Of a stretch of DNA of 64,000 bases, positions 19,682-29,794 are shown piece after piece; positions within the stretch are counted from its first letter, which is position 1; each line of letters opens with the position of its first letter. Below the pieces are notes generated by a model. It was not told the origin of the DNA, searched no databases, and saw nothing but the letters and a program-made list of their open reading frames with translations. This DNA is from Prosthecobacter debontii (GTDB lineage Bacteria > Verrucomicrobiota > Verrucomicrobiia > Chthoniobacterales > Chthoniobacteraceae). Location: contig CAMDQC010000001.1 of NCBI GenBank assembly GCA_945905735.1, positions 1 to 64,000 of the forward strand. Reading direction: 5' to 3'. A program made the position numbers and the translations under genes.

Positions 19682-21148
19682 TCAAACGAGCAGCTCCTTC
19701 ACCACGCGTGCGGGCTCTACGCCGGTGAGGCGGAGGTCGAGGCCTTGCACGGGGAAGCTGAAGCGCGTGTGGTCGATTCCTAGGCAGTGCAGGATCGTGG
19801 CGTTGAGCTCGTTTAGGTGAACGGGTGTTTCGACGATGTTGTAGGAAAAATCGTCGGTCTCGCCGAAGCTGATGCCGGGCTTGATTCCGCCGCCGGCCAT
19901 CCACATGCAGAAATTGCGCGGGTGGTGGTCGCGTCCGTAGTTTGTCGCGGTGAGCGTGCCTTGCGAATAGGCCGTGCGTCCGAATTCTCCGCCCCAGACG
20001 ACGAGTGTGTCGTTGAGCAAGCCGCGTTGTTTGAGGTCGGCGATGAGCGCGCCGACTCCGCGGTCGGTGTCTGCGCTTTGCTTGCGGATGTGCGTGGGCA
20101 GATTGCTGTGCTGGTCCCAGCCGCGGTGCATGATTTGCACGGTGCGCACGCCGCGTTCGACGAGCCGCCGCGCCATGAGTGCGCTGTGTGTGAAGCTGCC
20201 GGATTTCGAAACTTCCGGGCCGTAGAGGTCGAGGACGGATTGCGGTTCCTTGCTGAGGTCCACAAGTTCGGGGACGCTCGTTTGCATGCGGAATGCCATC
20301 TCGTATTGGGCGATGCGGGTCTGGATTTCCGGGTCGCCGATTTTGTCAAAACCGCGCTGGTTCAGCTTGCCGAGCGCGTCGAGCATCGAGCGGCGTTCGC
20401 TGCTCGCGAGTCCGTCGGGGTTTTTCAAAAAGAGCACGGGATCGCCGGAGCCGCGCAGCGTGACTCCGCTGTGGCGAGTGGGGAGAAATCCGCTGCCCCA
20501 CATGCGGGAGAAGAGCGCCTGTCCGTCGCTGTCCTTCGGGTATTGCGGCGTGAGGCAGACGAACGCGGGTAGATCGTTGCTCTCGCTGCCGAGGCCGTAG
20601 CCGAGCCACGAGCCGAGGCTTGCGCGCCCGGGTATCTCGGAGCCGGTGAAGAGGAATGTACACGCCGGGTCGTGGTTGATGGCGGAGGTGTGGACGCTTT
20701 TGATGAGCGCGATTTCGTCCACGATTTTAGCGGTGTGAGGGATGAGCTCGCTCGCCCAGCGTCCGCACTTTCCGTGCTGCGCAAACTTGAAGAGCGATGG
20801 CGCAACGGGGAGTCGCTTTTGGCCGCTCGTCATTCCCGTGATGCGCTGGCCGCCGCGGATCGACTCGGGCAAATCTTTGTCGTAGTGCTTTTGCAGGTCG
20901 GGCTTGTAGTCCCACATGTCGAGCTGCGACGGGCCGCCGTTCATGTGGACGTAGATGAGCGACTTTGCCCTCGGCTTAAAATGCGGGAAGCCGGGCTGCG
21001 GCGGATGCACGCGACCGCCGGCGGTCGGTGCTGCGCTGGCGGCGCTGCCGAGCATTTGCGCAAGTGCGATGCCGCCGAGACGGAGTCCGGCATCTCCGAA
21101 AAATTGACGCCGTGTTTGGAGGAGTTGGTTTTCGATAATCGGATTCAT
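19682..21148 (-). CDS. DUF1501 family exported sulfatase-like protein
   Basis: A 488-residue protein beginning [20 protein letters not shown], with a Tat-like RRQFF signal and a hydrophobic stretch to GSAASA. The body has the DUF1501 pattern: [86 protein letters not shown]. The fold is related to alkaline phosphatase/sulfatase enzymes. In Planctomycetota and Verrucomicrobiota this gene normally follows directly after a PSCyt/DUF1549/DUF1553 gene; here the partner lies at 32.6-35.1 kb on the same strand and upstream, so the usual order is kept but 11.4 kb lies between. A start at 21187 is possible but gives a poorer N-terminus. Confidence 0.88.
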   Translation of the reverse strand: MNPIIENQLLQTRRQFFGDAGLRLGGIALAQMLGSAASAAPTAGGRVHPPQPGFPHFKPRAKSLIYVHMNGGPSQLDMWDYKPDLQKHYDKDLPESIRGGQRITGMTSGQKRLPVAPSLFKFAQHGKCGRWASELIPHTAKIVDEIALIKSVHTSAINHDPACTFLFTGSEIPGRASLGSWLGYGLGSESNDLPAFVCLTPQYPKDSDGQALFSRMWGSGFLPTRHSGVTLRGSGDPVLFLKNPDGLASSERRSMLDALGKLNQRGFDKIGDPEIQTRIAQYEMAFRMQTSVPELVDLSKEPQSVLDLYGPEVSKSGSFTHSALMARRLVERGVRTVQIMHRGWDQHSNLPTHIRKQSADTDRGVGALIADLKQRGLLNDTLVVWGGEFGRTAYSQGTLTATNYGRDHHPRNFCMWMAGGGIKPGISFGETDDFSYNIVETPVHLNELNATILHCLGIDHTRFSFPVQGLDLRLTGVEPARVVKELLV

Positions 21149-21233
21149 GTCAGTTGCGGTTAGAGCGCAATGATACACCGTGCGCAAACCCGAACATCAT
21201 CCGCAATCCGGCTTTCACGCGCGTCCCGAGCGT

Positions 21234-21401
21234 TCACCCACGGGCGGCGAAGCCGGTTTCTGCGCACCGCGTTCGCGCTTCGGTTTGCCCGACTGCAGCA
21301 GCGCTCCGGTTTTGCAGAAGCCGAAGCGCCGCCTCGATCCTGCACAATTCCTCTCGGGACAAGTCTGGAAGTGCTGCTTCGATTTCTGCGACAGTGCTCA
21401 T
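21234..21401 (-). CDS. Small antitoxin-like protein, orphan
   Basis: A 55-codon frame starting MSTVAEIEAALPDLSREELC, which resembles the N-terminus of small addiction-module antitoxin-like proteins (short acidic helix MxTVAEIEAA followed by an LSxEEL motif). Such proteins are usually followed by a toxin of about 100 residues; here only 85 bases remain before the DUF1501 start and no toxin frame is visible. The C-terminal third (QTEARTRCAETGFAARG) looks unselected, so the gene may be truncated. It lies in the debris field at the left end of the insertion-like segment. Confidence 0.4.
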   Translation of the reverse strand: MSTVAEIEAALPDLSREELCRIEAALRLLQNRSAAAVGQTEARTRCAETGFAARG

Positions 21402-21437
21402 GCCCGCAAATTGCCCAAAGTCCTGCGGAGCGTCACC

Positions 21438-21710
21438 TCACCGCCTGCTGGGATCGGCGCTACCTTTCCGGGGCATGTGTCTTTGAGCCAAATCAAACGC
21501 ATCCGCCGGGCGGCAGAAATTCCGAACCACCAGTTTACTCTTCGCGAACCGCGAATGTAGCAACGCCTCCAGCGTGCCCTCCTACCCCAGCACATCGCCA
21601 AACGAACCGCCGACGAGCGCCACCTTTTCCCCCTGCACCGGCTCCCACGTCGGCGCAGCGAAGGCAGCGAGCAGAAGGAGCAGGACAGCGATGGCAAAGC
21701 GGAGGTTAAT
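21438..21710 (-). pseudogene. SGNH/GDSL-like exported protein, N-terminal fragment with in-frame stop
   Basis: Read on the minus strand the frame gives a hydrophobic signal (INLRFAIAVLLLLLAAFAA), then TWEPVQGEKVALVGGSFGDV, a TAG stop at 21582-21584, and directly beyond it in the same frame EGTLEALLHSRFAKSKLVVR with NFCRPADAFDLAQR after that. Across the stop this matches the start of exported PVC-group SGNH-like proteins, whose early region reads GD.VA..GN..AER followed by E.LL.SRFP...L.VRN. No ATG was found for the signal peptide, and similarity stops by about 21440, so the fragment lacks both its start and the bulk of the enzyme. The family assignment is from memory and moderately secure; the nonsense codon is directly seen. 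Confidence 0.55.
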
Positions 21711-21788
21711 GAGGGGAAGGCAATTGGGGGTTCTACGGGGTGAGTTTCGGGGGCAAAGCGCGCGCGATGGCGGCATTGCCCGCAGCAT

Positions 21789-21854
21789 CTGAGTGATGGG
21801 TGCGGCAACGGCGGTTGCAGAAAGAAGAAGTGAACGGAGAAGGTGGCGAATTAT
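21789..21854 (-). pseudogene. Remnant of a second exoprotein N-terminus after the giant gene
   Basis: Directly overlapping the stop codon of the giant gene, a shifted frame reads IIRHLLRSLLLSATAVAAPITQ, which closely parallels the giant gene's own start (MIRQILALIFATSAVAAPITW). The position of the start codon is ATA instead of ATG or GTG. The overlap with the upstream stop mirrors the overlap between the anti-sigma-like gene and the giant gene. I read it as the degraded beginning of a paralogous downstream gene; it breaks off after about 22 codons. Confidence 0.4.
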
Positions 21855-24800
21855 GGTTTGGAAATTTTTAGATGGAGGAAGCGAGGGCCGCCGCCCGCCG
21901 CGACGCTCGCATTCACGGTCTGCACCGTGCCGTTGTCGCTGAGGATTTGCTCGGTCACGCCCGCGCTGCTCCACGAGCCAGCGGCGAGCGAGTCGCTCCA
22001 CTCGACAGTGAACGTAGTAGCGTCGGCGAGGGCGGCGAGTGAGCGCGTGTAGGTGAACTCCAGCGTTGCGCCGTTCTTTATCAAAGCGGGCTGCGTGAGC
22101 GTGGCCGCGTGCGGGTTTTGCGCGGTGGCGAATTCCATGAGATTCACTTCGCCGTCACCGTTGCCGTCAGCGAGGTCGGCGGCGGTGCCGGTGTTTTGTG
22201 TGGTGCCGAAGTGGGTGAAGCGCCATGCGTCGAGTGCGGTTTGCGTTGTGAGCGTTACATCGTTGCCGTCGCCGCCGGTGTAGCTGATGGCGAAGTAGGA
22301 GCCGCTCGCGGCGAAGACGCTGCCTTGCGGTTTGCTGGTGAATGTTCCACTCACCGCTCCGGCGCTGGTTTTGTTGAGGATGGTGAATGTGGTTCCTGCG
22401 GCAAGGCCGGGCGCTGCGAGGATGTCGAGATTGCCAGCGAGCGTGACGCTGCCGCCGACCGTCAAAGTATCGTTCGTCCGCACTTCAAAACGTCCGCCGC
22501 TGGCGATGGCAAGGTTGCCCGTCGTGACTGGCGTGCCGATGGCGGCCAGCGTTCCACCGTTCGCGGTGATGCCGCTCGTGAGGTTGCCGCTCAGGGCGAG
22601 CTTCCCGGCCACGATGGTCGTCGCGCCGGTGTAGGTGCTCGAGCCGGAGAGGGTCAGCGTGCCTGCGCCGGACTTCGTGAGACCGCCGTCGCCAGCGCCG
22701 CCGCTGAGCAGCGGTTGCGCGATGGTGATGTCGAAGCCGTTCGTATCAATGAGCGCCCGGTCGGTCTTCACCTGCGCTGTCGTGAGGCCCTGCATGAAGG
22801 TCGCGCTCGCCGCCGTTGGCTTGAGCGTGCCGCCGTTGAAGGTGAACGTGCCAAACGTGTCCGCCGCGGCGTCCTGCGTGATTTGGTTCACGTTAAGCAC
22901 GCCGCCGTTTAGATTGTATTCGCCGCGGCGCGGTGCCGTGTTGCTGGCGGTCGTGCGCGCCATGTTCAGTCCGCCGGCCACGGTGACAGTCCCTCCGTTC
23001 TGCGTCACTCGCCCCGCAGCGTTGCGGCCCGCGCTTGGCGCGCCGGTGAGTTTCAATCCGCCCCCGACCGTGAAAGTCCCGCTGCCGCTGACCGTCACCG
23101 TGCTCCAGATGTTGTCGCCCGCCACTTGGCTGGAAATCGTCGCCGCGCCGCTGACGGCGAGCAGCCCGCCAGTGAGATTCACGTCGCCCGCGCCGCCACT
23201 GGTGAAGCCGTTGTTCAAGGTCAGCGCCGTGGCGTTGATGGTGCCGTTGCTTTGGTTGAAAATGCTGTTGCCCGCGCCGTCATTGCCATTGCCGATGACG
23301 ACCGATCCAAACCGGCTCAACGCATTGCTGTCGTAGTTCAATATCCCTACCGCCGATCCGCCGAGTGTCAGCGCCGCTCCAGTCGTCGGTGCGATGAACC
23401 CGCTGCCGCTGATTGCCAGCGTGCCTTGCACGTTCGTCGCACCGGTTTCCGTGTTGGCTCCGGTGAGTGTGAGCGTTCCGGTCCCGGTCTTCGTCAGCAC
23501 GACACTGCTGGCACCTCCGTTGGAAATCGGGCCACTGATCGTGATGGGTCCGGGCGTCGCGACGTTCAGCGTTTTCGTCCCCGCAGTGCCGCCGCTCCCG
23601 CCGCGAATGCCACCGGCGAAAATCAGGCTGTTGTCTGCATCGTTATTCGTGAGGCTGTAGCTCTGCGTGCTGCCATCGGTGCCGAGAACGAGCACGGCAT
23701 TGATGAGTTGGTTTTGTCCTATCGTGTTACTTGCCTGGACCGAGCCGCCGTCATTTAGCGTCAGCGTCTGACTTCCCACCGCACCTGCGCCGATCGTGTA
23801 GGCGGCGGCGAATGGCGTGTCGAAAAGCAGCGTGGCAATCGTCACGCCGGCACCGAGGTCAATCGTGTCCACGATGCCTCCGGCGCCGCGAAAGACCGCC
23901 GTGCCACCGGTGGTCGGCACTGGCGACGTGGACCAGTTGCCGACAGCGGCCCAAGTGCCGTTGGCCGTCGAGCCATTCCACGCGCTGGGTGTGACACTGA
24001 ATGCAAGGACGCCGGTAGCCTCCGTGTAGGTCCAGGTATTTCCGCCATCGACTAACTGACAAATGCCGTTGGTGCGAATGAAGTCCCCCAGCGAGCTTTT
24101 CACGCCAAATGTCGTGTCGTAAGTCGGCGTCGCGATGTCCGTGAGCGTCCACGTTTTTCCGTCCACCGGACTCGCGTTGGTGAGGTCGAGGTAAAAGCTG
24201 CCAGCGAGCGTGGCGCTGCCGCTGCCGGTGAGTTTGTTTGCCGTCGCGCCCGCCACGGCGAATCGCATCTGCGCGCCGTTTGCCAGAACAAGGTCGCCAG
24301 CGTTGACGATGGTGTTGGAGGTGTAGGTGTTGGTGCCTTCGAGCGTGAGCGTTTCAAAGGACTCCTTCACGAGATTCGCGCCGCCATTGATGGCTGCAAT
24401 GTTGCGCAGCGTGCCGGCATCCAAGGTCACGACGGGAATCGGATTCGACGCGCTGCCGATCTCATGACCCTGCATGTCGAGAGCACCGCCGTTGACGATG
24501 ACGGATGCGGAAACGGTGCCGACCCCGGTGACGTCTCCCTTCACGATATCGTCGGTCATCGTGAGCGAGCCGCCGGATAGGGTTAGCGTGGCATTTGCCT
24601 GGCGATCCGCTGCCGTGCCAGTGAGGTTGGCGAGAGTGATCCGGCCGGAGGTGACGTCGGCGTTGCCATCGATGTTCAAGGAGCCTGTGGCTCGACGCTG
24701 GGTGGTGGCGGAGGAATTGCTGCCGATGGTGAGGCCGCCAGTAAAGGTAATGGTGCCGCCATCAAGTTGGATCGCGCCGGTGTTGTGGGCTGCGCCTTCT

Positions 24801-27800
24801 GCGAACGCCACGAGGACCGGATTGGTCACGGTGAGCACACCGGCATCGAAGTAGAAGTAGCCAGTGCCAGTGCCGCCTCCATGGGTCCCGGAACGGCGGG
24901 AGATTTCCAGGTTGGTCAGGATGATGTCGGCGTGGTGGCCGCGCGTGTCGAAGATGGTGGTGCTGCCCACGCTTCCGCTTCCGGCATGTTTGTCGAGATA
25001 GAGGTTCGATGGCGTGGCACCGCCGGAGATGCCACGGATGACGAGGGTGCCGTTGCCGTCCGGCGCGAGGAATGTGGCGCTCTCGCCGCGTGATGTGCCG
25101 CCGCCTGCGGTGGCGCTGTCGAGGTTGAGGTTTGTGACGTTCAACGTGGTCGCGCCATCGGCGGGGATGATGAGCGTGGAGGCGTTGCTGACGGTGTAGT
25201 TGTCAATGTCGCCGACATTCAGATTCGTGCCGGTGAAGCTCGCGGAGCCGAGCGCGCTGAGGTCGAGAATGCTGCCGCGCCGCACGCTGGCGTTCGTGCC
25301 AAAGTTGCAAACCAACGCACCCGCGCCGCTGAACGTGAGATGGCTGTTCTCCGCCGTGCCGCTGTTCAGCCCGCCCAACGTGAGCGCGCCGCTGATGGTG
25401 AGCGTCCGGCCCGCGCCGATGATGCCGAAGTTTTCGCCCGCCGTGACATCGGTCTGCGTCGTGAGTGCGAGCGCGGTCACGTTCGCCTGCACATCGAGCG
25501 TGCTCGCATTCGTGTCGGCGGCGGCGCTGCCGAAGAAGAGCGTCTTCACGCCGGAGTTCGCCGCACCGTAGCGCAGCGTGCCGCCGCTGAGATACGTGTG
25601 GCCCGTGTAGGTGTTCGTGCCGGTGATGCTGAGCGTGCCGTCGCCGGTTTTGAAAAGGTCGTTCCCGCCGCTGATGACTCCGCTGACGGTGAGCGTGTTC
25701 GCCGCGATGTCGAAGGTCGTGTCCGCGCTGAGCGTCAGCGCGTTTGCGATGCTGTGCGCAACGTTTGGCACGCCGCTCGTGATAGACGGAGCGGTGCCGG
25801 AGAAGTTGAGCGCGTTGCCGCTGAGCGTGACGCTTTGATTCAGGAACCGCAGCTCATTCAGCGCGAACGTGCCCATGTTGTTGCTGCTCGCGACGGCACC
25901 GCTGTTTTGGAAATCCACGACTGCCGTGCTGCTCGCGGTCGGCAGTCCGGGCGGGTTCGGAATCCACGTCACCGCGTTCCAATTTCCCGCCGTGATGTTG
26001 ATGAAACTCGCGACGCTCACCGTGAGCGTGACCTGACTGGAGTTCGCGCTTTCGCCCGCGACGTTCGAGGCGCTCACGACCCAAAAATACGTGCTGCCAT
26101 TCGCCGCCGTCGTGTCGTCGTAGCTCGGCGCGGTGAGGCCGCTGGCCACGGTGGTAAATGGCCCGCCGCTCGTGGTCGCGCGCTTCACCGTGTAGCTCGT
26201 GGCGAAGGGCACGGCGTCCCAGCGCAGCTCGGGATAAATGTAGCCCTGCGTGACCGAGAGGCCGCTCGGCACTGCGGGCGTGACGGCTGGCGTGCCCGCG
26301 ATTTCGCCGCTGTTCGCGCTCGTGCCGCCGGGGCCGACTGCGGCGACGACATAATAATACGTCGTGCCCGTCGCCGCCGTGTTGTCGGTGAAGTTCGTCG
26401 CGACGATGCCGCTGGCGAGCGTGGCGTAAGTGCCGCTCACGGTGCCGCGCCGCACGGTGTAGCTCGTCGCGCCGCTCGCGGCGTTCCAAGTCAGCGGCAC
26501 GCTGCCCACCGTCGGCGTCGTCGCGAGTCCATCGGGCCGCGCGGGCGGCGGAGTTTGCGCGGTGGTGAAAGTGACCGTCGCGGGCGACCACACGGTGCCC
26601 GAGGCATTCGTCGCGGCGAAGCGCACGCGATACGCCGTGTTCGCCGCGAGGCCGCTGATGGGCGCGATGACTTGCCCGAGCGACTGCACGCCGAGCGGGA
26701 TGCTGTTTGCCCACGAAGCCGCCGTGGTGCCGCCATCGGTCGCGCCCCAATACGCCGTCACGCTCGTGCTGCTCGTGCCCGTGGAAGTCAGCTCGCCCAC
26801 AAGCGTCGCGCTCGTTTCCGTGATGGCTGCGGGCGTGAGCGTCGTCACCTCCGGCGTGGCTGCGGCGGGCGGCACCGTGCTCGTCGCGATGGTCATCGGC
26901 GTCGGTCGCTGATTGTAGCTGAGCACCGCACGCTGGTAGCCGCTCGTCACCGTCAGCACGTCGCCACTGGCGGTCGTGCTCATCCACGGATTCTGCTGCT
27001 TCGGCCAGTTGGCGTAGTCCACGGCCACGCCATTAATCCAGCCGCCGCGCAGGGTGCGGTCGTCGTTGTAGCTCTCCTTTTCGATGATGTCGCCGTGGCG
27101 GTTCACGTATCTTCCGCGGGTGATTTTATAAGAACCGACCGTCACGTCCGTGTGCGAGATGCTCGTCGCGGCGAGCAGTGCGGTCTTGAATGCCGCGAGT
27201 TGCGCGGCGGCGTTTGCTCCCGCGAATTCCGAAGGCAGCGCCGTCTCGATGGCGACGGCAAACCGGTTGTTCGTCGCGCTGATGTTCGCCGCGAAATTCG
27301 GGTCGTTTTGCGGATAGCCGACACCGCCGACTGCGATGCGAAACTCCGAGTCGCCCGGCTGCGGCGGGTTGCGCGGCGACCAGATGCCAGCGTTCGGGTC
27401 CCATGTGAAAAGCACGTCCGATGCGACGGCGATCATCACCGTGCCGTAGTGCAGAAAGACCCGGCCGGAAGTCGCCGCATCATTGATCATCGCCTGATAG
27501 CCGCCGGGCACCTGTGCCTGCGCGTAGCGCGGATCGCGCGCGAGCGGATGGCGCTTGTCGAAGGCGTAGAGCATCGAGTCGCGGTGCTGCAGGATGTCAA
27601 AATCGAGCTGCATCTTGCCGTGATTCGATGCCGCCGCCATGTCGGCAGGATCATCGGTTGCGACGCCCATCAGGGAGAAGAAGTTGGTCATTCCGCGCCA
27701 GCGCACGCCGTAACCCCAGCACCAGCCGCTGCCCGCGGCTCGCCCGTCGGTCGAGCCGAAGAGGATGTAGTTGTTCGCGTTCACAAATGCCTGCTGATAG

Positions 27801-29794
27801 CCGTCCCCACGGTGCCGCACGTTGTAGCTCGTGGTGCGGTCATTTCCCGCGTGCAGGATGGGCGCGGGCAGCGTGAAGCCGCTCGCCGCCATCACCGCCA
27901 TTGCCTTGCCATCGCCCGTGCGCCCGCCGCCGCCGAGCGCCTGATAAAGCTCCCGTCCAAAGGTGCCATAGTAGCCGCTCTGGTCCTCGTAACTGCGGCT
28001 GCTCCACACGCCGGCGTAGTATTCGAGCGGCTGCCACACGGCGGCGAGCTGCGCCATGAACGCCGTGAACGAAGTCAGCCCCGCCGCCCGCATCTCGGGA
28101 TCTTGGGCGAGGTGGCCGAGGCTCAGCGACGGCAACGAATTGAGGTTGCCGTAGTCGTTCGAGGCGAACTCTCCGATGCCGGTCATGGACTCTTCGCGCA
28201 GTTTATCAATGAGCCACTTGCGCCCGTTCGGGTCGCTGGGACGCCAGTCGTCGGCGGGATGGTCGAACGCCTCCTCGCCAAATTCCTCCGACCCGAGAAA
28301 GCGAATCGTCTGCGAGAGCTTCACCAAGTTCGAGGTGCCCGGTGAGGTGTAATTTATCCCCCTGAGCCGCCCCTTCACGATGTTCCGCGACACGGCATCC
28401 ACGTATATTTTCCAGCGAATCGTCGCGTCCAGCGCGGGCCAAATGTCGAAGGTGTAGCCGTTGTTCGCCAGCCACGCGGCGGACGAACTCATCTCCGAGC
28501 GACCGCGCGAAAAATCGCCGGAGCCGAACGCGAGATGCACGCCGTCGAACCGGCTCGATGACGTAATCCTGCCGTCAATGTAGCCGACGAGCGCGTGCTG
28601 ATTACGCCGCTTCGCCTCGTGAACGAGCGCGTCCGGCGCGGGGATGGCGCGGAGTTGCAGACCGTTGATTTGCGCCGACGCACTCGCGCCGAAGTCGAAC
28701 CGCTGCGATGCCGCGCTTGCGCGAAACGTGCCGAGCATGTGGTGCCCGAGACCGCCCTCGTAGGCGAGATTGTCGGTCGGCCCGCCGGGATTGTAGCTGA
28801 GGAAAGTGGAGCCATTGATGCGCGTCCAACGCCCGCCGGAGCTTGCTCGCGAGTCATTCACCCACACCTGCGCGACATACCACTGGCCGGGCGTGAGGCC
28901 GTTCAACGTGAGAGAGCCGTGCTTCGTCGCGCTGTAGCTCGCGTGGCCGAGCAGCGTCTTGTAGTCGGCGGAAAGATTCGCATACGGCGCGGACGCCGAG
29001 CCAAACGCCGACGACGTGCTCGTCATCCCCGCGAGGGTGTCCGTGGCTTGCGACGCAAAGCGCGTGAGCGTCACGCCATTGATGGGCGCAGCGGGCGTCG
29101 CCGTGCCAAAAACATACGCCCGCACTGGCGTGCCGACCGTGCTCACATCGCTATCGCCCGTCGTCTCCTGCCACCGCTCCCAAGCCACCGCCGCCAGCGG
29201 CGAAGTGATGCGCCGCACTTGATACGCCTGAATCACCGGACTGCCGCTGCCGGTGATTTTCACCTGCTGCGAAGTCGCATCTGCCGTGAACGTGCCCGTG
29301 GCAAACTGCCCCTTTCCGCCGTCCGCGCCCGACGTGTTCATGTTCAGCACCACCCACGAATCCAACGCCCCGGACGATTTCACCGTCTGCTTCCCAAGGC
29401 TGCTCGCGTCCGAATCATTCGCCCAAACCTGCACCTCATAATCCTGCCCCACCGTCAGCCCATTGAGCGTCAAAGTCAGCGTCGCGCCCGAGTTCGTGCT
29501 GTAATCATTCCCGCTCAACATCGCCGCATAGCTCGCCGAAATCCCGCCCCCCACCGGCAAAGCTCCCGCCGCAGGCCCGCTCGCATTTTGCCCAGCCAGC
29601 GAGTCCCCGCTGTAAGCCGGAGTGAACGTCACGCCATTGATCACCGGATTGCCCACCGCCTTGGAAACCGCCTTCACCAGCACGCCATTCGTGCTCACAT
29701 CCGAGTCCGCCGCGATGTCCTTTACCGGCCCCCAAGTGATGGGAGCAGCGACGGCGCTCGTCGCGAAAATCAGCGCAAGAATTTGACGAATCAC
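21851..29794 (-). CDS. Giant exoprotein: lyase-like domain, FnIII, autotransporter beta repeats
   Basis: A 2647-residue exported protein with signal peptide ending SAVAAPITW. Order: two related beta domains about 20-195 and 196-385 (each with NGLTxGQxYxxQVWxNDSxASSxG); a globular domain about 385-965 with aromatic-rich helices and sheets (GIGEFASNDYGNLNSLPSLS, WGYGVRWRGMTNFFSLMGV, RHGDIIEKESYNDD) that resembles alpha/alpha-toroid plus beta-sandwich polysaccharide lyases, an inference only; three fibronectin III-like domains about 980-1265; autotransporter-associated repeats about 1265-2490 (GTNTYTGHTYLSGGTL, GSSTYTGATTIVAGKL); and an EF-hand-like tail (DGNGDGEVNLMEFATAQNP) with a terminal beta module. 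The start is GTG, overlapping the preceding TGA as GTGA, so it is translationally coupled to the anti-sigma-like gene. A likely role is polysaccharide binding or degradation at the cell surface. Confidence 0.88.
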   Translation of the reverse strand: MIRQILALIFATSAVAAPITWGPVKDIAADSDVSTNGVLVKAVSKAVGNPVINGVTFTPAYSGDSLAGQNASGPAAGALPVGGGISASYAAMLSGNDYSTNSGATLTLTLNGLTVGQDYEVQVWANDSDASSLGKQTVKSSGALDSWVVLNMNTSGADGGKGQFATGTFTADATSQQVKITGSGSPVIQAYQVRRITSPLAAVAWERWQETTGDSDVSTVGTPVRAYVFGTATPAAPINGVTLTRFASQATDTLAGMTSTSSAFGSASAPYANLSADYKTLLGHASYSATKHGSLTLNGLTPGQWYVAQVWVNDSRASSGGRWTRINGSTFLSYNPGGPTDNLAYEGGLGHHMLGTFRASAASQRFDFGASASAQINGLQLRAIPAPDALVHEAKRRNQHALVGYIDGRITSSSRFDGVHLAFGSGDFSRGRSEMSSSAAWLANNGYTFDIWPALDATIRWKIYVDAVSRNIVKGRLRGINYTSPGTSNLVKLSQTIRFLGSEEFGEEAFDHPADDWRPSDPNGRKWLIDKLREESMTGIGEFASNDYGNLNSLPSLSLGHLAQDPEMRAAGLTSFTAFMAQLAAVWQPLEYYAGVWSSRSYEDQSGYYGTFGRELYQALGGGGRTGDGKAMAVMAASGFTLPAPILHAGNDRTTSYNVRHRGDGYQQAFVNANNYILFGSTDGRAAGSGWCWGYGVRWRGMTNFFSLMGVATDDPADMAAASNHGKMQLDFDILQHRDSMLYAFDKRHPLARDPRYAQAQVPGGYQAMINDAATSGRVFLHYGTVMIAVASDVLFTWDPNAGIWSPRNPPQPGDSEFRIAVGGVGYPQNDPNFAANISATNNRFAVAIETALPSEFAGANAAAQLAAFKTALLAATSISHTDVTVGSYKITRGRYVNRHGDIIEKESYNDDRTLRGGWINGVAVDYANWPKQQNPWMSTTASGDVLTVTSGYQRAVLSYNQRPTPMTIATSTVPPAAATPEVTTLTPAAITETSATLVGELTSTGTSSTSVTAYWGATDGGTTAASWANSIPLGVQSLGQVIAPISGLAANTAYRVRFAATNASGTVWSPATVTFTTAQTPPPARPDGLATTPTVGSVPLTWNAASGATSYTVRRGTVSGTYATLASGIVATNFTDNTAATGTTYYYVVAAVGPGGTSANSGEIAGTPAVTPAVPSGLSVTQGYIYPELRWDAVPFATSYTVKRATTSGGPFTTVASGLTAPSYDDTTAANGSTYFWVVSASNVAGESANSSQVTLTVSVASFINITAGNWNAVTWIPNPPGLPTASSTAVVDFQNSGAVASSNNMGTFALNELRFLNQSVTLSGNALNFSGTAPSITSGVPNVAHSIANALTLSADTTFDIAANTLTVSGVISGGNDLFKTGDGTLSITGTNTYTGHTYLSGGTLRYGAANSGVKTLFFGSAAADTNASTLDVQANVTALALTTQTDVTAGENFGIIGAGRTLTISGALTLGGLNSGTAENSHLTFSGAGALVCNFGTNASVRRGSILDLSALGSASFTGTNLNVGDIDNYTVSNASTLIIPADGATTLNVTNLNLDSATAGGGTSRGESATFLAPDGNGTLVIRGISGGATPSNLYLDKHAGSGSVGSTTIFDTRGHHADIILTNLEISRRSGTHGGGTGTGYFYFDAGVLTVTNPVLVAFAEGAAHNTGAIQLDGGTITFTGGLTIGSNSSATTQRRATGSLNIDGNADVTSGRITLANLTGTAADRQANATLTLSGGSLTMTDDIVKGDVTGVGTVSASVIVNGGALDMQGHEIGSASNPIPVVTLDAGTLRNIAAINGGANLVKESFETLTLEGTNTYTSNTIVNAGDLVLANGAQMRFAVAGATANKLTGSGSATLAGSFYLDLTNASPVDGKTWTLTDIATPTYDTTFGVKSSLGDFIRTNGICQLVDGGNTWTYTEATGVLAFSVTPSAWNGSTANGTWAAVGNWSTSPVPTTGGTAVFRGAGGIVDTIDLGAGVTIATLLFDTPFAAAYTIGAGAVGSQTLTLNDGGSVQASNTIGQNQLINAVLVLGTDGSTQSYSLTNNDADNSLIFAGGIRGGSGGTAGTKTLNVATPGPITISGPISNGGASSVVLTKTGTGTLTLTGANTETGATNVQGTLAISGSGFIAPTTGAALTLGGSAVGILNYDSNALSRFGSVVIGNGNDGAGNSIFNQSNGTINATALTLNNGFTSGGAGDVNLTGGLLAVSGAATISSQVAGDNIWSTVTVSGSGTFTVGGGLKLTGAPSAGRNAAGRVTQNGGTVTVAGGLNMARTTASNTAPRRGEYNLNGGVLNVNQITQDAAADTFGTFTFNGGTLKPTAASATFMQGLTTAQVKTDRALIDTNGFDITIAQPLLSGGAGDGGLTKSGAGTLTLSGSSTYTGATTIVAGKLALSGNLTSGITANGGTLAAIGTPVTTGNLAIASGGRFEVRTNDTLTVGGSVTLAGNLDILAAPGLAAGTTFTILNKTSAGAVSGTFTSKPQGSVFAASGSYFAISYTGGDGNDVTLTTQTALDAWRFTHFGTTQNTGTAADLADGNGDGEVNLMEFATAQNPHAATLTQPALIKNGATLEFTYTRSLAALADATTFTVEWSDSLAAGSWSSAGVTEQILSDNGTVQTVNASVAAGGGPRFLHLKISKP

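Noticed and set aside
25340-28345. A 1001-codon Arg/Ala-rich open frame on the plus strand inside the giant gene
   Set aside because: It is antisense to a well-supported coding sequence, has the Arg/Val/Ala-rich composition of a GC-rich shadow frame and shows no domain or signal peptide.
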